Assembly (NCBI GenBank): GCA_018881555.1
Contig: JACAXG010000204.1
Location: 496,001 to 560,000 of the forward strand
Origin: Amblyornis subalaris
Lineage: Eukaryota; Chordata; Aves; Passeriformes; Ptilonorhynchidae
DNA: 64,000 nt
Direction: 5' to 3'
Below the pieces are notes generated by a model, which worked only from the letters and a program-made list of their open reading frames with translations, was not told the DNA's origin and did not search any database. The first letter of the stretch is position 1; each line of letters starts with the position of its first letter. The position numbers were made by a program, and so were the translations under genes. Shown here one piece after another: positions 1 to 13,439 of this stretch.

Positions 1-3000
1 CACACCACAGAATCCCCAATAAAGTCAGCACGTAGGGAGGCCCTAAGCAATTTGTACTCCTGAATTAGTGATAAAGAGATCGGTTAGGTGACCTTTCTAT
101 GCCATTTTAGCTGTAATGCCTAAGATTCTGTGATTTTTATTCAGGCCTCTTTTGACTCATCGAAGACAGGCAGGAAAACCCTATCTTCAACTTTTCCAAA
201 GAACAACAGAGTGTTTTAATTTTTCACTGGTATCTCTAATATCTTTGATAAATGTATTTTCCCAGTCTTCAGAGCAGTATCCTTTCCAGTTAGAATTAAG
301 GAATGGGATCAAAATGTCTTTGAAAGAGGTGCTGCACTGAAGACAACATAAAGGAAATTAAGAAACCTTTCAATAAACATATTAGGTGCATGTGCAAGAA
401 ACAGCCTCCATAGTTTAGAATCTCCTTTATATGTGACTATATGAAGATAACTGTCAAAGCATTTTCCCCCTTCAAATACCTCTTTTCTTTTCCTTGCTTA
501 TGAAAAGGCCTCTTGGAAGCTTGAAACCAAAATATGTTGCCATATCCAAATGCTTTTTGCTTCATCACACCGGCTTTTTTCTGCAGGCTTTGCTGGGGGA
601 GAGTGGGGGGTGCATGCATGCAATTGTGTTAAAGCAGGGGCTGCCTTTGTCAGGGAGGCTTTCAGTGACACCTGCAAAGGGATCCAGGAACACAAAGGTC
701 TCTCTAGTCAGGCACCGAGCAATAGCTTCATATCATAGCACAGCTGTGCTCACTGAGGATGTGCTTGTTTCTTGTGGCGGTGGTGTAAGAAGATACAGGG
801 CTGTGGGTATCTGTGTTGTTAAAGATTCACCAGGATGAGTCTACAGTGGTTTTTATTATCATGGATCATTATGAAGTGCTTTGAGGCCTCAGCTTGTTTC
901 TTGCAAAAAGATTACTTACTAGTAGGACTAAGATTTGTTGTTTGGGTACTTTTTCCCCAGTAAATCATATAAAAAGGAATCAGCAGGTAAAATGGCAATA
1001 AAATTCCATATCTCTCTCTTAGAGCATTTTTTTCCTTTCCTTTGCTTCTACTAAGCAGAACAGTCTTGAAGTGTTGCCTGTAGACAGGAAGTCCTTTAGC
1101 CTTCCCGGATTTTACTTTGATTTTAATGCTCTGATGTCCAGAAAAATACTTCAGTTGTTACCACCAGATCCCTTCCACCCTCAACTTAGAAAAACCCTGT
1201 TTAGAGACCCTATCAAAATGTATCTCAGAGGTTCTTATTCTCTTGCACACTCACACCTTGTTGAGCCCATTGCAGGAGCTGCACCTGACTTTTAGGAGAA
1301 AAGAGTTCTCCAGGAAAAAAAAGAAGTTTTATGCATTTTTTTTTTTTGCTCCTAACAGAAGGAATTGCCTCAGTGACCCCAGAAGGAACACATCCCGGGG
1401 GGGATTTGGGTTAGCACAGGGAGTACCATGCTGCATTAGACTGGAGAGGACACTTGGTGACAGCAAGGGTACCCAGGAGGTCAGAAGGGCTTACACCCAG
1501 ATCTTTCTTCAGCTCATCTGCTTCCCAGTGCTTGGGAACATCGCTACCAGCGCCCTAGATGCAGGCAGGATTCTCAGTCACAATGGCCACGGGTCAGCTT
1601 CCCACCAGGGCTGGCCAATAGTGACCAGCACAGGGCTAAACCCTCAGGAATAAGCCTGACTCAGAGATAGGTCAGTTGTTCTTGGCTCAGCACAGTATTA
1701 TTGCACCTCCACGGCTGGCTTGATTTGCAACTTCCTTTCACTGATAGGAACACAACAACTCCGCTATGTTTTTTATCTATCTTTATTTTGGACGCAGCTC
1801 TTCAGGGTTTTTAATTCCAATTTGAAGCATGTGTATAACCATATTGACATCGGGGTAATTACTCATGTGCTTCAAGAGGATGCTCAAGAAACTTTTTAAT
1901 TGGGATTTTTCCAAGGAAGGGCTTTTTTTTATTGAATTGCTTTCAAAAAATAAGGAGCTGCCAATGACAACAACAAAAAAAAGCAGCACCCAGTTTGATA
2001 TAATCCACCAGAGTGGTTTTTTTTTCCTAACTGAGAAAGACTTTTACTCAATTTTAATTCTGGATGCACTTTTTTAAAAAAAAAAAAGACTTATAAATCT
2101 CCCTCTTGGGACACAAGGAGTCTAGGCCACAGTGATTTGAAGTCCTTTGTTTTCTTTGCATGTGCTGCAAAGTTGCTGTCAAACACTGAAGGGGTCTCTG
2201 TGATGTGGCAGATAAGCCCAAAGCCTGAGCAAGCAAAGCCCTGAAGAATTTAGATGGCAAAATGGCTGCTCCTGTTCTCTTTTTTCTCTATAATTAAAGA
2301 GGTGGTTGTAGGGAAAAAAAAATAAAAGAGGAGGCGAGGAAGGATGGGCTGGGAGAAAGCAAAAGAGAGGAGGATCATTTGAGGCAACTCTGCCAAAGTC
2401 AATATATTCTATTACCAATCCCCCCTCAGGACTAGGAAGCAAGGATTCGGAGACACTTCATGTGTCTTTCAGATAGTAAATGCACAAAATAATTACGAAA
2501 AAAACAACCTGAAATCCACAGTTCCCTTAGGTGGCCATTCCTAGGAGCCTTTCAGTGCCTGTGCTATGACAAAATTTCAGGTGCAGCCTGCAGAGCCTGG
2601 GGCTGTGTGTGAGCCCTGGGACCATGGAGAACTGCTGGGACAAGCAGGCATAGCAGGACAACACAGCCTAGAAAACTACACAGCTCGCAGCTCTTCCAGG
2701 GCTCAGGACAGAACGCAGAGCAGCCCAGGAGCATCCAGCTGATAGATCAATAAACAACACCGCACACAAGAGCCGTGAAAATCCTGTCCATTCCCCTTCT
2801 GTGGCTTCATTGCGGTGACTGATCATCAGCAAAGTGATGTTTTCCACCTCAGACAGACACTCTGCTGCTGAAGTTTTATTTAAAGCTAAGGATGCAGAGA
2901 CATTTGGGTGAGGCTAACCCAGAGCACTGACTGGCATGACACTGAGTGAGGCAAAATGAGTGTGAGTGAGACAAACCGAGTGAGGCAAAAGGGGAAACAG

Positions 3001-4149
3001 AAGAGTGGGAAAAAAAAACAAAACAAAAAAAGATCAACAGTAAGATTTTCTTAGCTGTGCTCCTGAGCAGTGACAAAACATTAAATGAATGCACTGCCCA
3101 GGCAACCTGCTTCTCCAACATGCCAGGGGAAATAACATAGGCCAAAGCTCAAGTACAAAAAAAAAGGATTTTTCAGATCCTCCTTCACAGCTTCTTGAAC
3201 ATGGGCTGAAGTGTGGCTTATTGTAAAATGTGTGAAATGCATGTTTTTGCAGCTGTCTGGAATAGGTGGTATTTTTATTCTGAGGAAATGTCCTTTTTTT
3301 TTTTTTTTTAATTGGAATGTATAGTTTGCCAAACTGGAAAACTTTGCATTTTTCTCTTTCTCTTCCCTAATAAGAGAAAAAAAAATCATCTTAAAGTAAG
3401 CACATACTATCAGCCAAAAATAAAACAAACAAGCAAAATTCAAAATGCCCATAAACAAAAAGATGTGAATGGAAAATTTCTAGTTTCTCTTGTCATTTCA
3501 GATGACTTCAACACAAAGGCTAATGAAAGTGTATTTTTTACCGAAATTTTTGTTGCTTATGCCTCTCAGCTTTCTATTACCTCCAGTGAGAGGCTATTCT
3601 GCAGTTGCATTGATCTCACTGTTTTCTATTAGGCTGCTCATCTTGAGATTCATACCAAATATCCTTTTTCAAGATAAAATCCCATTTCTTGTAGTTATGC
3701 TTCCTACAATCGTGCTAACCAGCTCCTCTTCCACCTGCACAGATTATTGTTGTTTCCCTCCTTTAGTCATCACTTAGATCGTTTAGGACTTGCTTACATT
3801 ATGGAAATTTGCACTGGTATAATTGCATCAAAACAGTACTCCAGCACAAGCCTCAATATGAGCGAATGAAGAGAGAAGAAATATCAGCACAGCTTAATTT
3901 TGGAAAGTCTGTTTAGGTACTGGGAAAACATCACCTCAGCCAATATTTTTTTCTGTTCTTTGGATTACTTTTGTTTTTCATTTCCACTGACACCTGTGAT
4001 TAAATTAAGCATCCTTCACTGTGTTTGCAACCCAAACTTTGTGCTGTTGTGCTTGTACCGAGAGAATGGAAGTGAATTTTAGTGGGGGAGGCTGAAACAG
4101 GATTCCTGAAAGTGTTTGCAAAACTGACAAGGAAATCTTTTCTTTTCTG
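1..4149. other. Non-coding stretch, no gene recognised
   Basis: No open frame in this stretch exceeds about 136 codons, and none resembles a known protein family or shows exon-like boundaries. The sequence is of mixed composition, with A and T runs (for example T16 at 3294-3309, and A-rich tracts near 2083 and 3010). Around 2940-2990 a loose repetition of GAGTGAGGCAAA-like words occurs. I see no RNA gene, promoter or convincing transposon; a weak CR1-like tail near 60-140 is treated as unsupported. Confidence 0.6.
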
Positions 4150-4380
4150 GCTGATCATTTTTAACCTGTCTGTCCATTCAAATTACTAATAACTTTATTA
4201 TGGCAAAATTCACGTGTCTGTTCTACAAACCACAATTTCGATACTAGAGCATGCAAAATCCCATTTGCTAATTATTTTATTCTAAGATTGGCACACAATA
4301 TAATGCACTGATGGAAAACGACAATAATTAATTACTGCATTTACTCCAAAATTACAATCAGTAATTACTGCTCTGAGACT
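4150..4380. other. AT-rich candidate conserved non-coding block
   Basis: This block is AT-rich without being simple repeat and contains several homeodomain-type cores: TAATTA words near 4325-4335 and a second TAATTAC near 4362. It lacks open frames and transposon signatures. Such composition is typical of vertebrate developmental enhancers. That is inference from motif content only; cross-species alignment would decide. It could equally be neutral AT-rich DNA. Confidence 0.3.
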
Positions 4381-7300
4381 GAATTCCATTCAGCAATATT
4401 TGGAACTTGTTCTTCCTCAAAGCAGGGCAGCTTTTCAGGAGTATTGCTGTGCTTGCATCTAAATGAGTCCATGTAGGTCACTAACGGATCCGCGCTATTT
4501 GTCATGGGAGTGATAGCGCAGCACAAGGCAATACCACAACACTTTCCTTCCGTTTGGAGCAGGAATTCTTCATTAAAACCCATGTCCTCATCTTTTTAAA
4601 TGCTAGCTAATATAAATATTTCAGAATTAAATAATAGTTATGAAAGCAGCCTCCCATTTCTCATTCCACTGTGATGCCCTTGGTCCTGATGTTCTGAAGT
4701 AAAATTCTGGGGGCTTGTGAGAACTTTTGCCAAAGACTCAGCCAGCAAAGAGCCTTCTGAGTTGTCCCTACTATGAAAAGACCAGGAGCTTGTTATGGTT
4801 ATGCCCTCTTCAAAGGCTTCCAACAGCAAAATCCCCAAAGCTGCAGGGCTGACTGGAGGGTGGCAGTGTCATAGCCACTTGACCCAAGACAAGTATGGGA
4901 GCTCACATGGACAACGTCACACAAATTTCCTGAGTAAGTCAGACTTTAGAGCCTTTCTGAGCTCAGTGTGAGCTTCAATTGCATCAGTTAATGGGCAGCT
5001 GCAGTAACCTGAAAACAGCAACCTTTGAAGGAACCTTTTTACTAGGTTCATTCAGCAGAGATTTGCTGGGCCAGTGCATGAGGGACTGCAAATTGAGGAA
5101 AAACTGGAAAATATAAGAAAAGGAAAGAGTAGGCATTTTAAACAGCCGTGATTTGAAATGAGAGCCAAAGAGATGGAAAAACACAGGAGACATCCATAGC
5201 CAAAATTTTTGTTCAAGCAGCAGCAGCAGCAAACACTGGCAGAATGAATTCCCTGCTAAATAAAATATGTACAAAGCGAAGAGAAAGCAAAGACCCACAA
5301 TGAAAGAGGCTTGTGAAAATACAGGATGAGTCCTAAAAAAGAGCATAGTCATTTTCCTACAGGACCTTCAAATAAGTTACAAGTCAGCAAAATCTTTTGA
5401 TACTGGGGCACTAAAAAGAACAGTACCTACTAATGAGCAAACAGGAAACAGGCACGTTATCGATTTGCAAATGCTACTCGGGGAGAGAGCAAAGGGCGAG
5501 GTGTGTGAAGCTCATTGTATGGGACCAGAAAGGTCTAGAACTTCAGAGATTTTCTTCTCAGATGGCCCCATATTTGAAGGCAGGCACACTGTCTCTGGTG
5601 TGTTCAGTTAATGAAAACATCAGCATCAGGAACAGGCTTTTTCGTCCAGGTAAAGATAATACGAACAGTATAGGCCAAAGGCAGGGCACAGCCCTCTGGC
5701 TCCAAGAAGAAGGTTAAAACCTTCTTCCAGGGAAACTGGAAACTCCCAATGAAGTCAGAGTTACAAGTCAGCCCCAACACGTGATTCACAGGACTCAGGT
5801 CACTCATGCAGCATTGATCAGTAAGCTGAAAATGATCTGATCTTTTTGTCACTGACCTTTGAGAGCTACTGCAGAACCATGAATTGAAGCTGTATGGGTT
5901 AGTGTTTGGCACTTACACTGTAGAGATAAAGAAAAGGGAGCCTAAAAAACTCCATGAAATTTACTCTGCAGGGGAAAACTGCTACAGGAGTTGGCAAGAA
6001 TCTTAATAAGGGGTTGCAGAGTACTCCATCAATGTGAGCACCTTAAATTGATGTCCTTATGGTTTGGAAGGCATATACAATCAGCTGCACTAGAACACTG
6101 TTTCTCGTTCCCACGGTTATACCCAGTGATATATCAAATGCAATAATTGCATATTTGAATAATTCATAGGTACGGTAACTTTGGCCAGATACAAGTGAAT
6201 ATCAAAACTCTGGTCTCTGAAGTGTTTGATTCAGCTGTAGCAGAGAATTGAAGGTTTATGGTACAAACCCTGCTTCTCAGGTGTCTTTCATCCTGCGCTG
6301 TGACTGCAGTTAGGAAAAAAAAAAATAGAGTTTTTATTTCAAACAGTTCATTTTTCCACTTAGCTGAGCTTCATCCAACCTTTTTGAAATATTGGGTAGA
6401 AGGCTGAGCTGGAGGGGAAAGGAGAACAGCAGTCAAGTCATTTCCCAAGCAAGAGGCAGAGTAAATGAAAACCCACTGCTCTGTCTGGAAAAGTACTAAC
6501 CACAACCATGATCGGGCTAAGTTCTCGGGCAGCGTCAATCACCAGCTCCTCTGAAGCCAGTGAAGTGACACTGATTTATGGCAGCCAAGGATTCAGGCCC
6601 ACTATTACTTATTTAACTCTAAATGTTCTAGCAAAAATGTTTCAATTATTTCTAATTCTAGAGGGAGACACGTCACTATTCTTTTTAGAGCAGAGAGACT
6701 AGGACATGAAGCCTTTAAAAAGTCTTTTATACAACAATGCCTTACAACAAAAGAAATTCTCTTGCATCCCTGGAAAGCTGCAGTTGCGCACTGAAGTGAT
6801 TCTCTTTATCAAACAGATTTCTTCCATTATTGGAAGACATATTCTCCCTCCCTGCCTACTCAGATACCCCCTTTTTCCTGTGTAGAATGGATCCAGCTGC
6901 TGGTCTGTCTGAAGCACCCATTCCACACAGAGCAGGGTAACTTTTAAATCCTCACAGCAATGAAATGTCTATCTTTGAAATTTCTGGATATATGAGCCCC
7001 AGTCCTTTAAGCCAACAGAAGTCTTTTGGCAGATTTGGGTATGCTGCATATCAGGGCCCTGGTTGTCCTGGTGGAGTGCTCTAATCCAATATGTCTTAAA
7101 AAGGAGGGTTTTTTCAACAGTAAATAGGTTTTTATTATCTTAATTTCTAAGGATTTGGAAACAATTGGGCCATTAAACCCATGGGCTGTGCAGTCAGCTA
7201 AAAATTTGTCTTTGCTGGCTAAGATTCTCTATTTTCCTCTACTCTCTTGAAGCATCCCCACTCATGAGTAGAGGTTGCATCACATTTCCCATGACATATG

Positions 7301-8879
7301 ACAAGTGCATGCTTTCCATGCTCTCCATGCTCTTTGTTCTCCTCTGTGCGTTTTCCTTGCACGGCACACATTTCTCCATCATGGCAGGACACTGAGAAAG
7401 GGAACAAGGCAGCCCAGCGCCACTGTAGGAAACTGGGCTCTCGCACATCAGTTTTAAGAGATTGGGTGCTTTCTGAAGGGCATTTGTTTGAGGCGCTTCT
7501 GTCTTCTGCTCTTAGGTTACACTGGCATTATTTGGTACAGACCATACAGACCTGGTTACAAGGTCCCAGTAGGAATTCCTATAGGTTTTGTTCCTGTTAT
7601 CCATGAAGAACAGTGTAATGCAGTTTAGAGGAAGGTGTACAGATCCACATCAGGAGCAAAGGAATACCTCACTCCTGCAGAAGTATTCCTACACTTAAGC
7701 CCTAATGGAGGATTAATGTCTCAGTAGATGGCTTTGTTGAGGAGCACACTCAAGGTCTGTTAGTAAAGGCACATGGACTGCCTCCATGGTTGGCTTTGGG
7801 GATCTTTTCTCTTTCAGCACAGACCCACTTCCTGACAGTCTGACTTCTGGTACTCACCAGAGATTCCTGGAAGTAACCCCAGGATGCCGCTTAGGATTAA
7901 AATGCAAATGATTTCTTTTTTCAGAAATGCTCTAGATTAAATGAGTTGTCCTGAGGTTCACAGGTATCCAAAGAAGCACTGGGCCTGTCCTTCACCTGGG
8001 AAAAAGGTAGTCTTTAACAGAGTGATGATGATTTGTGCCAGCTAGACTTGCTGTGGGATTTGCCCACTTACGCTCAGGGAGCAGAAATCTTCTGCTTTTT
8101 CTCTTCTAATCTTTCAAATTGCCTCTGTAATTTTTTCCCCAAGTTGTGTGTGCTCAGTGTGTTCTGTCGATGTGAGAAGTGGTAATGTCACTCTGCAAGG
8201 AGTTTTATGGTTCACAGAAGGCAGGATTTGTATTGAGATAGACAGATAGATGGATGTCTGGTGCCTGAACACAAAGTGTTGCAGGGATTGATACAAAATT
8301 TTCAACACTAAAATCCCAAACGACAGACTGAGGGAATCTCTGTCTGGGAGATTTCAGATGGATTTTATCTCTTTTTTTTCTGATTAATACAAGCCTTTAA
8401 AAGCATATCATCCCTGTCCCTTTGCCCAAATAATTGGAGAAGATCAGAGTAAAGAAGGATNAATAGCAAATAAGTAGTCTACATTTTCTCAGGTGCCAAT
8501 GTAAAGGAGGTCAGACATGTCATACTGGGAAGGGAAGGATACACATTCAGGGAGGTCTGGTTAGCATGCAGATAAGGACTGTTCATCGTGACAAAGGAGG
8601 AGGTGAATCCTGTTGCCCATGCAGCTGGTGAACTCAGGAAAGGCAGCAGTGATGGTCATGTCCCCCTGAGAAGCCAGGCTGAGGGCCACACTGAGATCTG
8701 GGCTCTCCCTGCACACGAGAGGGAGATGGACAGGAGCAGAAGCACCAGCTAATGGGAGCAGGAGGGACACCATCCTGCCAAGCTGCCTGTAGAGCCTGGA
8801 GCTGCCTCCTAATGAAGGCGAGCGGCTGGTCACAACTGGAGGCGAGCTGTTCCCCATTTGTTTGTGCTCCTCAGAGTGG
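4381..8879. other. Non-coding stretch, no gene recognised
   Basis: Only short frames (up to about 120 codons) without recognisable domains are present. The single undetermined base at 8461 lies here. A small AATAGA/GATAGATAGAT-like stretch near 8238-8252 and repeated CCATGCTCT words near 7316-7332 are the only local repetition. No RNA gene or transposon end was recognised. Confidence 0.55.
8461..8461. other. Single undetermined base (N)
   Basis: One N occurs in otherwise ordinary sequence. It marks an uncalled base in the assembly, not a gap. Confidence 0.95.
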
Positions 8880-9180
8880 CAGGGATCCGCTCTCCATCAG
8901 AATAATCCAATTGAACAAAATGATTCATATTAGCAGGCACATCTGTCTGAGGCCGAAGCAGAACCCTGGTGTTAGTTTAATAAATGGCGTTCATTAAACT
9001 CAGCTGAAAATATAATCTGGAGAGACTGATGGGGTGAACAGAGCAAAGAATAAGCAAAAGGAGTTAGCAATTATCAGATGTCATTTGTTCTACTGGTACC
9101 ACGGAATTGGAGCTTGTTTGCTGAAATCTTAATTTCATTTCGCTGAGGCAGAATCCATCAGAGAAGCTTGTACTGCAGCT
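8880..9180. other. Candidate conserved non-coding block with inverted repeat
   Basis: The block is AT-rich with many short homeobox or forkhead-like words (CAATTG, AATAAATGG, TTAATTTC) and no open frame of note. It contains a 27-bp dyad at 8974-9000. There is no transposon signature. I infer a possible regulatory element; sequence conservation has not been tested. Confidence 0.3.
8974..9000. repeat. 27-bp inverted repeat (dyad)
   Basis: Arms AGTTTAATAAA and TTCATTAAACT are reverse complements over 11 positions with one mismatch; the outer 8 bp match perfectly, around a 5-bp centre TGGCG. It could be a cruciform-capable dyad or a paired binding site. By itself it is a small structure that can arise by chance in AT-rich DNA. 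Confidence 0.8.
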
Positions 9181-12100
9181 ATGATTCCTGTTTGTCAGGC
9201 CTTGGTGGGGAATGGGGCATTTTTCTTTCCTCCTTTTCTACCACACAGAGCACTGAAGGAGCACAGATCCCAGCAGAGAGCCCAAGGACAGGAAAGATGG
9301 AGGGAGCAGCCTTTCCTTTGCCATGAAAAGACTGCTGAGTAAATTTCCTTGTGCTGCAATGGAGGGAACATGGGCAGCACTTTGGGACAGGAACTTTGGA
9401 TCTTTCCAATGCAGCACAAGCCAAAGATCTTCCAAGTTCCTCTGCTATTTCCCCTCCATACCAAGACAGTGTATAAACAGTTCTCACTTGACTTCAGGAG
9501 CATTTTACACTTTATAGGGTAGGGCCAGTGTTTCCACTGGCAAGTGATTCCCTCTTTTCTGACTCTAGAAAGGCTGGGCTCTTCTTAGTGGTCAGGTCAG
9601 GGAAACTCCTACAGCTGGGCACTGGTGGCTGTCCTAGGCAGCATAGGGGAGGAGGCATGGGCACTGAGGTGCTGGAGGCAGCCCACACACCGAGAGCTGA
9701 ACCCTGATGGTCAGGGGCTGCCTCCTTCAGGCCCAGCTCTCACCCTGCCAGCTCAGCCAGCTCAGTTATTTGGCATTAGCATTCCTGGCCATAAGTCCCC
9801 ACACAAAACACTGAATCCAGAGGGACTGCTCTTAAGAGGGAGAACTGCCTTTCCCAATTCCTGTTGAGCAGAGACAAGCTTCTTGGGACAGACTTACAGA
9901 ATGGTCAGCATTTGAAGACTGGCTGGACAACCTCTCTCTTGTGAGTTGCTTTGGTTTTGTTTAGTTTTAACTTGTCCCTGCAGGTATTCAAATGGTCTTT
10001 GGTGTGCTCCAGGGGAAGGCAAGAAAGGATTTTATATTTATAGACTTGCCAGGGCAGCTATCGAGTCCCAGCCAGTTAGAAAAAATCAGAAGAATAATGG
10101 AGGAGAAGGGAAAGCTTGACCTCATAAGCTTTCAGCGTTGATTAGTTTGTTGGTGTCAGGAACCTTTTCTTGTTCGGGGCAGACTAACTGTGATATAACT
10201 TTTTTCCCCTACTCTTTAATCTGTCTCCTGTATTACCAAGGGGGAAGGAGGAGCCAATACCTGCCTTCCTGGGGTTCTGTTTCAGAGGAAGCAAGTGAAT
10301 GGACTTGCACACCAGCAGCGAGGGGCTGGTGCGTTGGGTTTTTTCCCAAGACTCATCTTCTCAGTGTGCCCTTTGGCAAGAGGCTGAACACCTTCATTTT
10401 CCCTGAAAATTGTGGCAGAATCAGTTGCAGACATGAGCTGCTCTGGAGATGGTCAGAGGTTTTCCTCACCCTGGTGAGCACGAAAGAGGGAGAGAGAGTT
10501 GCAGAGATGGGCAGCATTTCTCTGATATTTGCCCTGGCCTCCACCATGTCTGTCAGGCTTCCTTCACAGCCATGGAAGTGGGTGAGACACGGACTGAATC
10601 CCACCTCTAGCCCACTACCACTCCTCACTCAGGTTAATCCCTAGCTTTTAGGGACAGGGAGGAGCATAAAGGCTTAGGTTAACACAATTCTGTCATTTGT
10701 ATGAGACTGGTGAGAAACTTGCTGAATTTGCTTGGTTCAGCTCTGTGGATCAGGGAATGATAGCACTCCCAAGCCAGCACAGCTGCAGGCACAAGGGGAC
10801 ATGCTTCATAAGCACAGGCTGTCTGAGGTGACAATGAACCAGAAACCCAAAGAACTGAGACTGATCAGACTCAACTGGATGCAAACAGAATTTGGGATTT
10901 ATTTTCAATACTCTTTTCAAAGTATGTTGAAGTAATCTTATGAACCAAACATCATGGGAATCAGCACATTGGTTTTCAGTGCTTTCAGAAAAAAAAATTG
11001 TTTTGTTTTGGATTCCTTTTTAAATTCTCAGACAAAAAGTTTTGACTATTTTTAAGCAGTGATAATGTTTGACTGATCACCTGCATTTGCCACCAAGAAA
11101 GGCTTTGAACAAAAATGTGATCCAGTTCTAAATTAGAACCATATAAATACCTCAGCTATAGCAGTGAAATGAGTCACAGACATAAGTCACATGCATAAGT
11201 GTTTTCGGAATCAAATTCTGAGATACTAAAATTTGCCAAGAGATGTTAATTCTTCAGATGGAACTCCAACTGTATGGTGGAATTCTTGTCTTATCTTTCT
11301 CCAACTCAGGAAGAGTTACCATCTCTTTAGTAAAAGTATCTTATTTTAGAAACTTCGTGCACAACATGCCTTCAAGAATGTTTGTGGGGTTTTTAACAAA
11401 AAGATAATAATATTTAGTAATTAATAGAACTATGTAAGCTTATTGAGTCATCTTGGACTTCAATCAATTTGAAATATTTGGGGCACCAATTTCCACCTTA
11501 CTGCTCCTCGCTGGAGGTACCTCAGAGTTTTAGTGCAATTAAAATGAAGCAGGAAATATTTTTAGCTAATTGCACTGTGCACCTTGAAGGTAATTTGAAG
11601 CTGCAGGCAAAAAAAACAAAATATCAGAAGGAGTAATTGAGTGTTGCAAGCTGGGAGTATGTGTTCCTGGCTGCATTCTGATTTAAAGGGGCACAGAGTC
11701 CAGGCAAGGAGCTGAACAGCCTTGGCAGAGGGAGAGTGAAGTCTCACCTGTAGGGAACAGTCCCAGTATACAGCACAGGCCAGCAGACCCACCAGCGTGA
11801 GATTTCCCATGGGAGAGGCCATGCAGGGCAGGAATGTCGGTAGAGAAGTGTTTTCTTTACTCGGGAAGCCTTGGAAGATCGTGGACCCAGCTCCTGAGTC
11901 CAGCCCTGCCACTGGCACAGGACCAGCTTTGGGACAGTCACTAGGGAACCCTGGTAGGGATGTCAGGCTGGGAGAAGAGCTGCTGGGGTCTTCTCTTTTC
12001 CAGGATGCAACCCCACACAAGCACCTCTCCAACACATCCTTCCTGCACCTGGTGAGCAACTACAGGCCAGATTCTTACCCCTCAGCCTGGCAGACAGCTG

Positions 12101-12429
12101 TGGGCTCTCGTGTCTTGTGGCAGGTACTGGAGCCACTGGTGGGGTGTTTTAGGCAACCTCCTGAGATGGCATAGGCAGTTTAATTGTACCTGCTGAGATC
12201 TACGAGCTGGGCTTGATGAGGGTCTTGAGGTCATCCTAGGAGTCTGGTGGGGAAAGGAAGAGGGGAGCAGGCACCCCTATCTAACTGCCAGCAACAAAAA
12301 CAGGAGAGTGTAGCACCGGCTTCATCAGCATTTGGATAAGCTCTAGTCAATCTATAAAGGGAAAAAGCAGAAACAGCTGAGACTGGGCACAGAGGCTTTC
12401 TTACAGCTTCCCAATTAGACTTAGTTCTC
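9181..12429. other. Non-coding stretch, no gene recognised
   Basis: The first part (to about 10930) is GC-moderate, followed by an AT-rich block (10940-11600), then GC-moderate sequence again. Frames of 165-168 codons at 10138-10644 (+) and 11562-12059 (-) have no recognisable domain, no matching splice context and no repeat homology, so I treat them as chance. No RNA gene or transposon was recognised. Confidence 0.5.
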
Positions 12430-12590
12430 AACCATGTACTTTTTTTTAATTAAACTGTTGGTACAGTGCTCGGGAGATAGAAAACTCCTTGAGGCCCCCT
12501 TGCAATAAAGAACCTTTCATTGCATGCAGAAAGGCAGCTACCACCAAGTTTAATTTCCTCTCCCACCTAACTGTTCAGCAGCAGCAAAAG
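12430..12590. other. Small AT-rich candidate regulatory block
   Basis: The block contains TTTTTTTTAATTAAAC, CAATAAAG and ATTGCATGCA words within about 150 bp, between GC-richer flanks. AATTAA and TTGCATG are homeodomain- and POU-like cores. It has no open frame. Regulatory function is inference only. Confidence 0.2.
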
Positions 12591-13043
12591 CAGGAGTGAG
12601 CACTCTGCATGAGGCAGGAGAAATGCTCCTAAAGGCACAGGACCCACAGACTTGGCCACTGCGAGGGAAAGAGGGTACAGGCTTTGCTGGAGAAGTAGCC
12701 ATATAACTTTCATTTGACCTTTACCATCACTACCACCCTGCTCCCCAAAATGACCTGAGTTCACTGCACTGATCTGTCTTTGCCTGCAAAGCTCTTGATT
12801 GGCAAAACACAGCCAAGAGAGGAACAGACCCATGGCTAGGTTTGCATGAGCAAGTAAAGTCTGGGTGTTGCTGAGGAGAGTGAACGGGGCTGTGACCCCC
12901 CTCAAACCTTACCAAGCCCTCAGCTGCTCCCAGCTTCAACCTGGGTGCTGGGCAGAGCTCCCTCCTGCACCAGCCCACCCTGAAGCCCCACCCTGCCCAG
13001 CCCAGCCCTTCCTCCACACCTCCACGTCTCTTTCGGGATGCCT

Positions 13044-13096
13044 CCACCACCCTTGTGACCCCCACCACCCTTGTGACCCCCACCACCCTGTGACCA
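13044..13096 (+). repeat. 18-bp minisatellite, about 3 copies
   Basis: Two exact copies of CCACCACCCTTGTGACCC (13044-13061 and 13062-13079) are followed by a third copy lacking one T (13080-13096). The unit is C-rich and a multiple of three, so on the minus strand it reads as a repeated VVGVTR peptide inside a chance open frame. The array is short and could be polymorphic in copy number. Confidence 0.95.
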
Positions 13097-13439
13097 CCCC
13101 CTCTTCTGCCAGCGCTCGGGGGCAGGGTGAGAAAAGGCAGCACTGCTCGGGGAGCCGGTGACATTTTCTGACCGTCCAGGCTGGCTTCTCCAGGAGCAGC
13201 TGCTCCGTTGTGGTGCTTTTTCATCCGCTGCTTGAGACTAATGGCTCTAGAAAAATAGATAAATCAGAGGTGACACAGCTATTGCTGCTTGACAATTTTT
13301 CATCAAACAAGCTGGGGGAGGAGGGGATGACCAAAAAGTGACATTTTGACCAAACTGGATGTTTCCGCAGCAAATTTTCATTCCAGTAGATTAAAAAAGA
13401 AATGCGAACAGCACAAAAAACATAACTGTCTTGATTAAA

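Noticed and set aside
60..140. Possible CR1 3' tail (AGGTGACCTTT...GATTCTGTGATT)
   Set aside because: Only the final GATTCTGTGATT is a good match; the upstream UTR words are too diverged to support the call.
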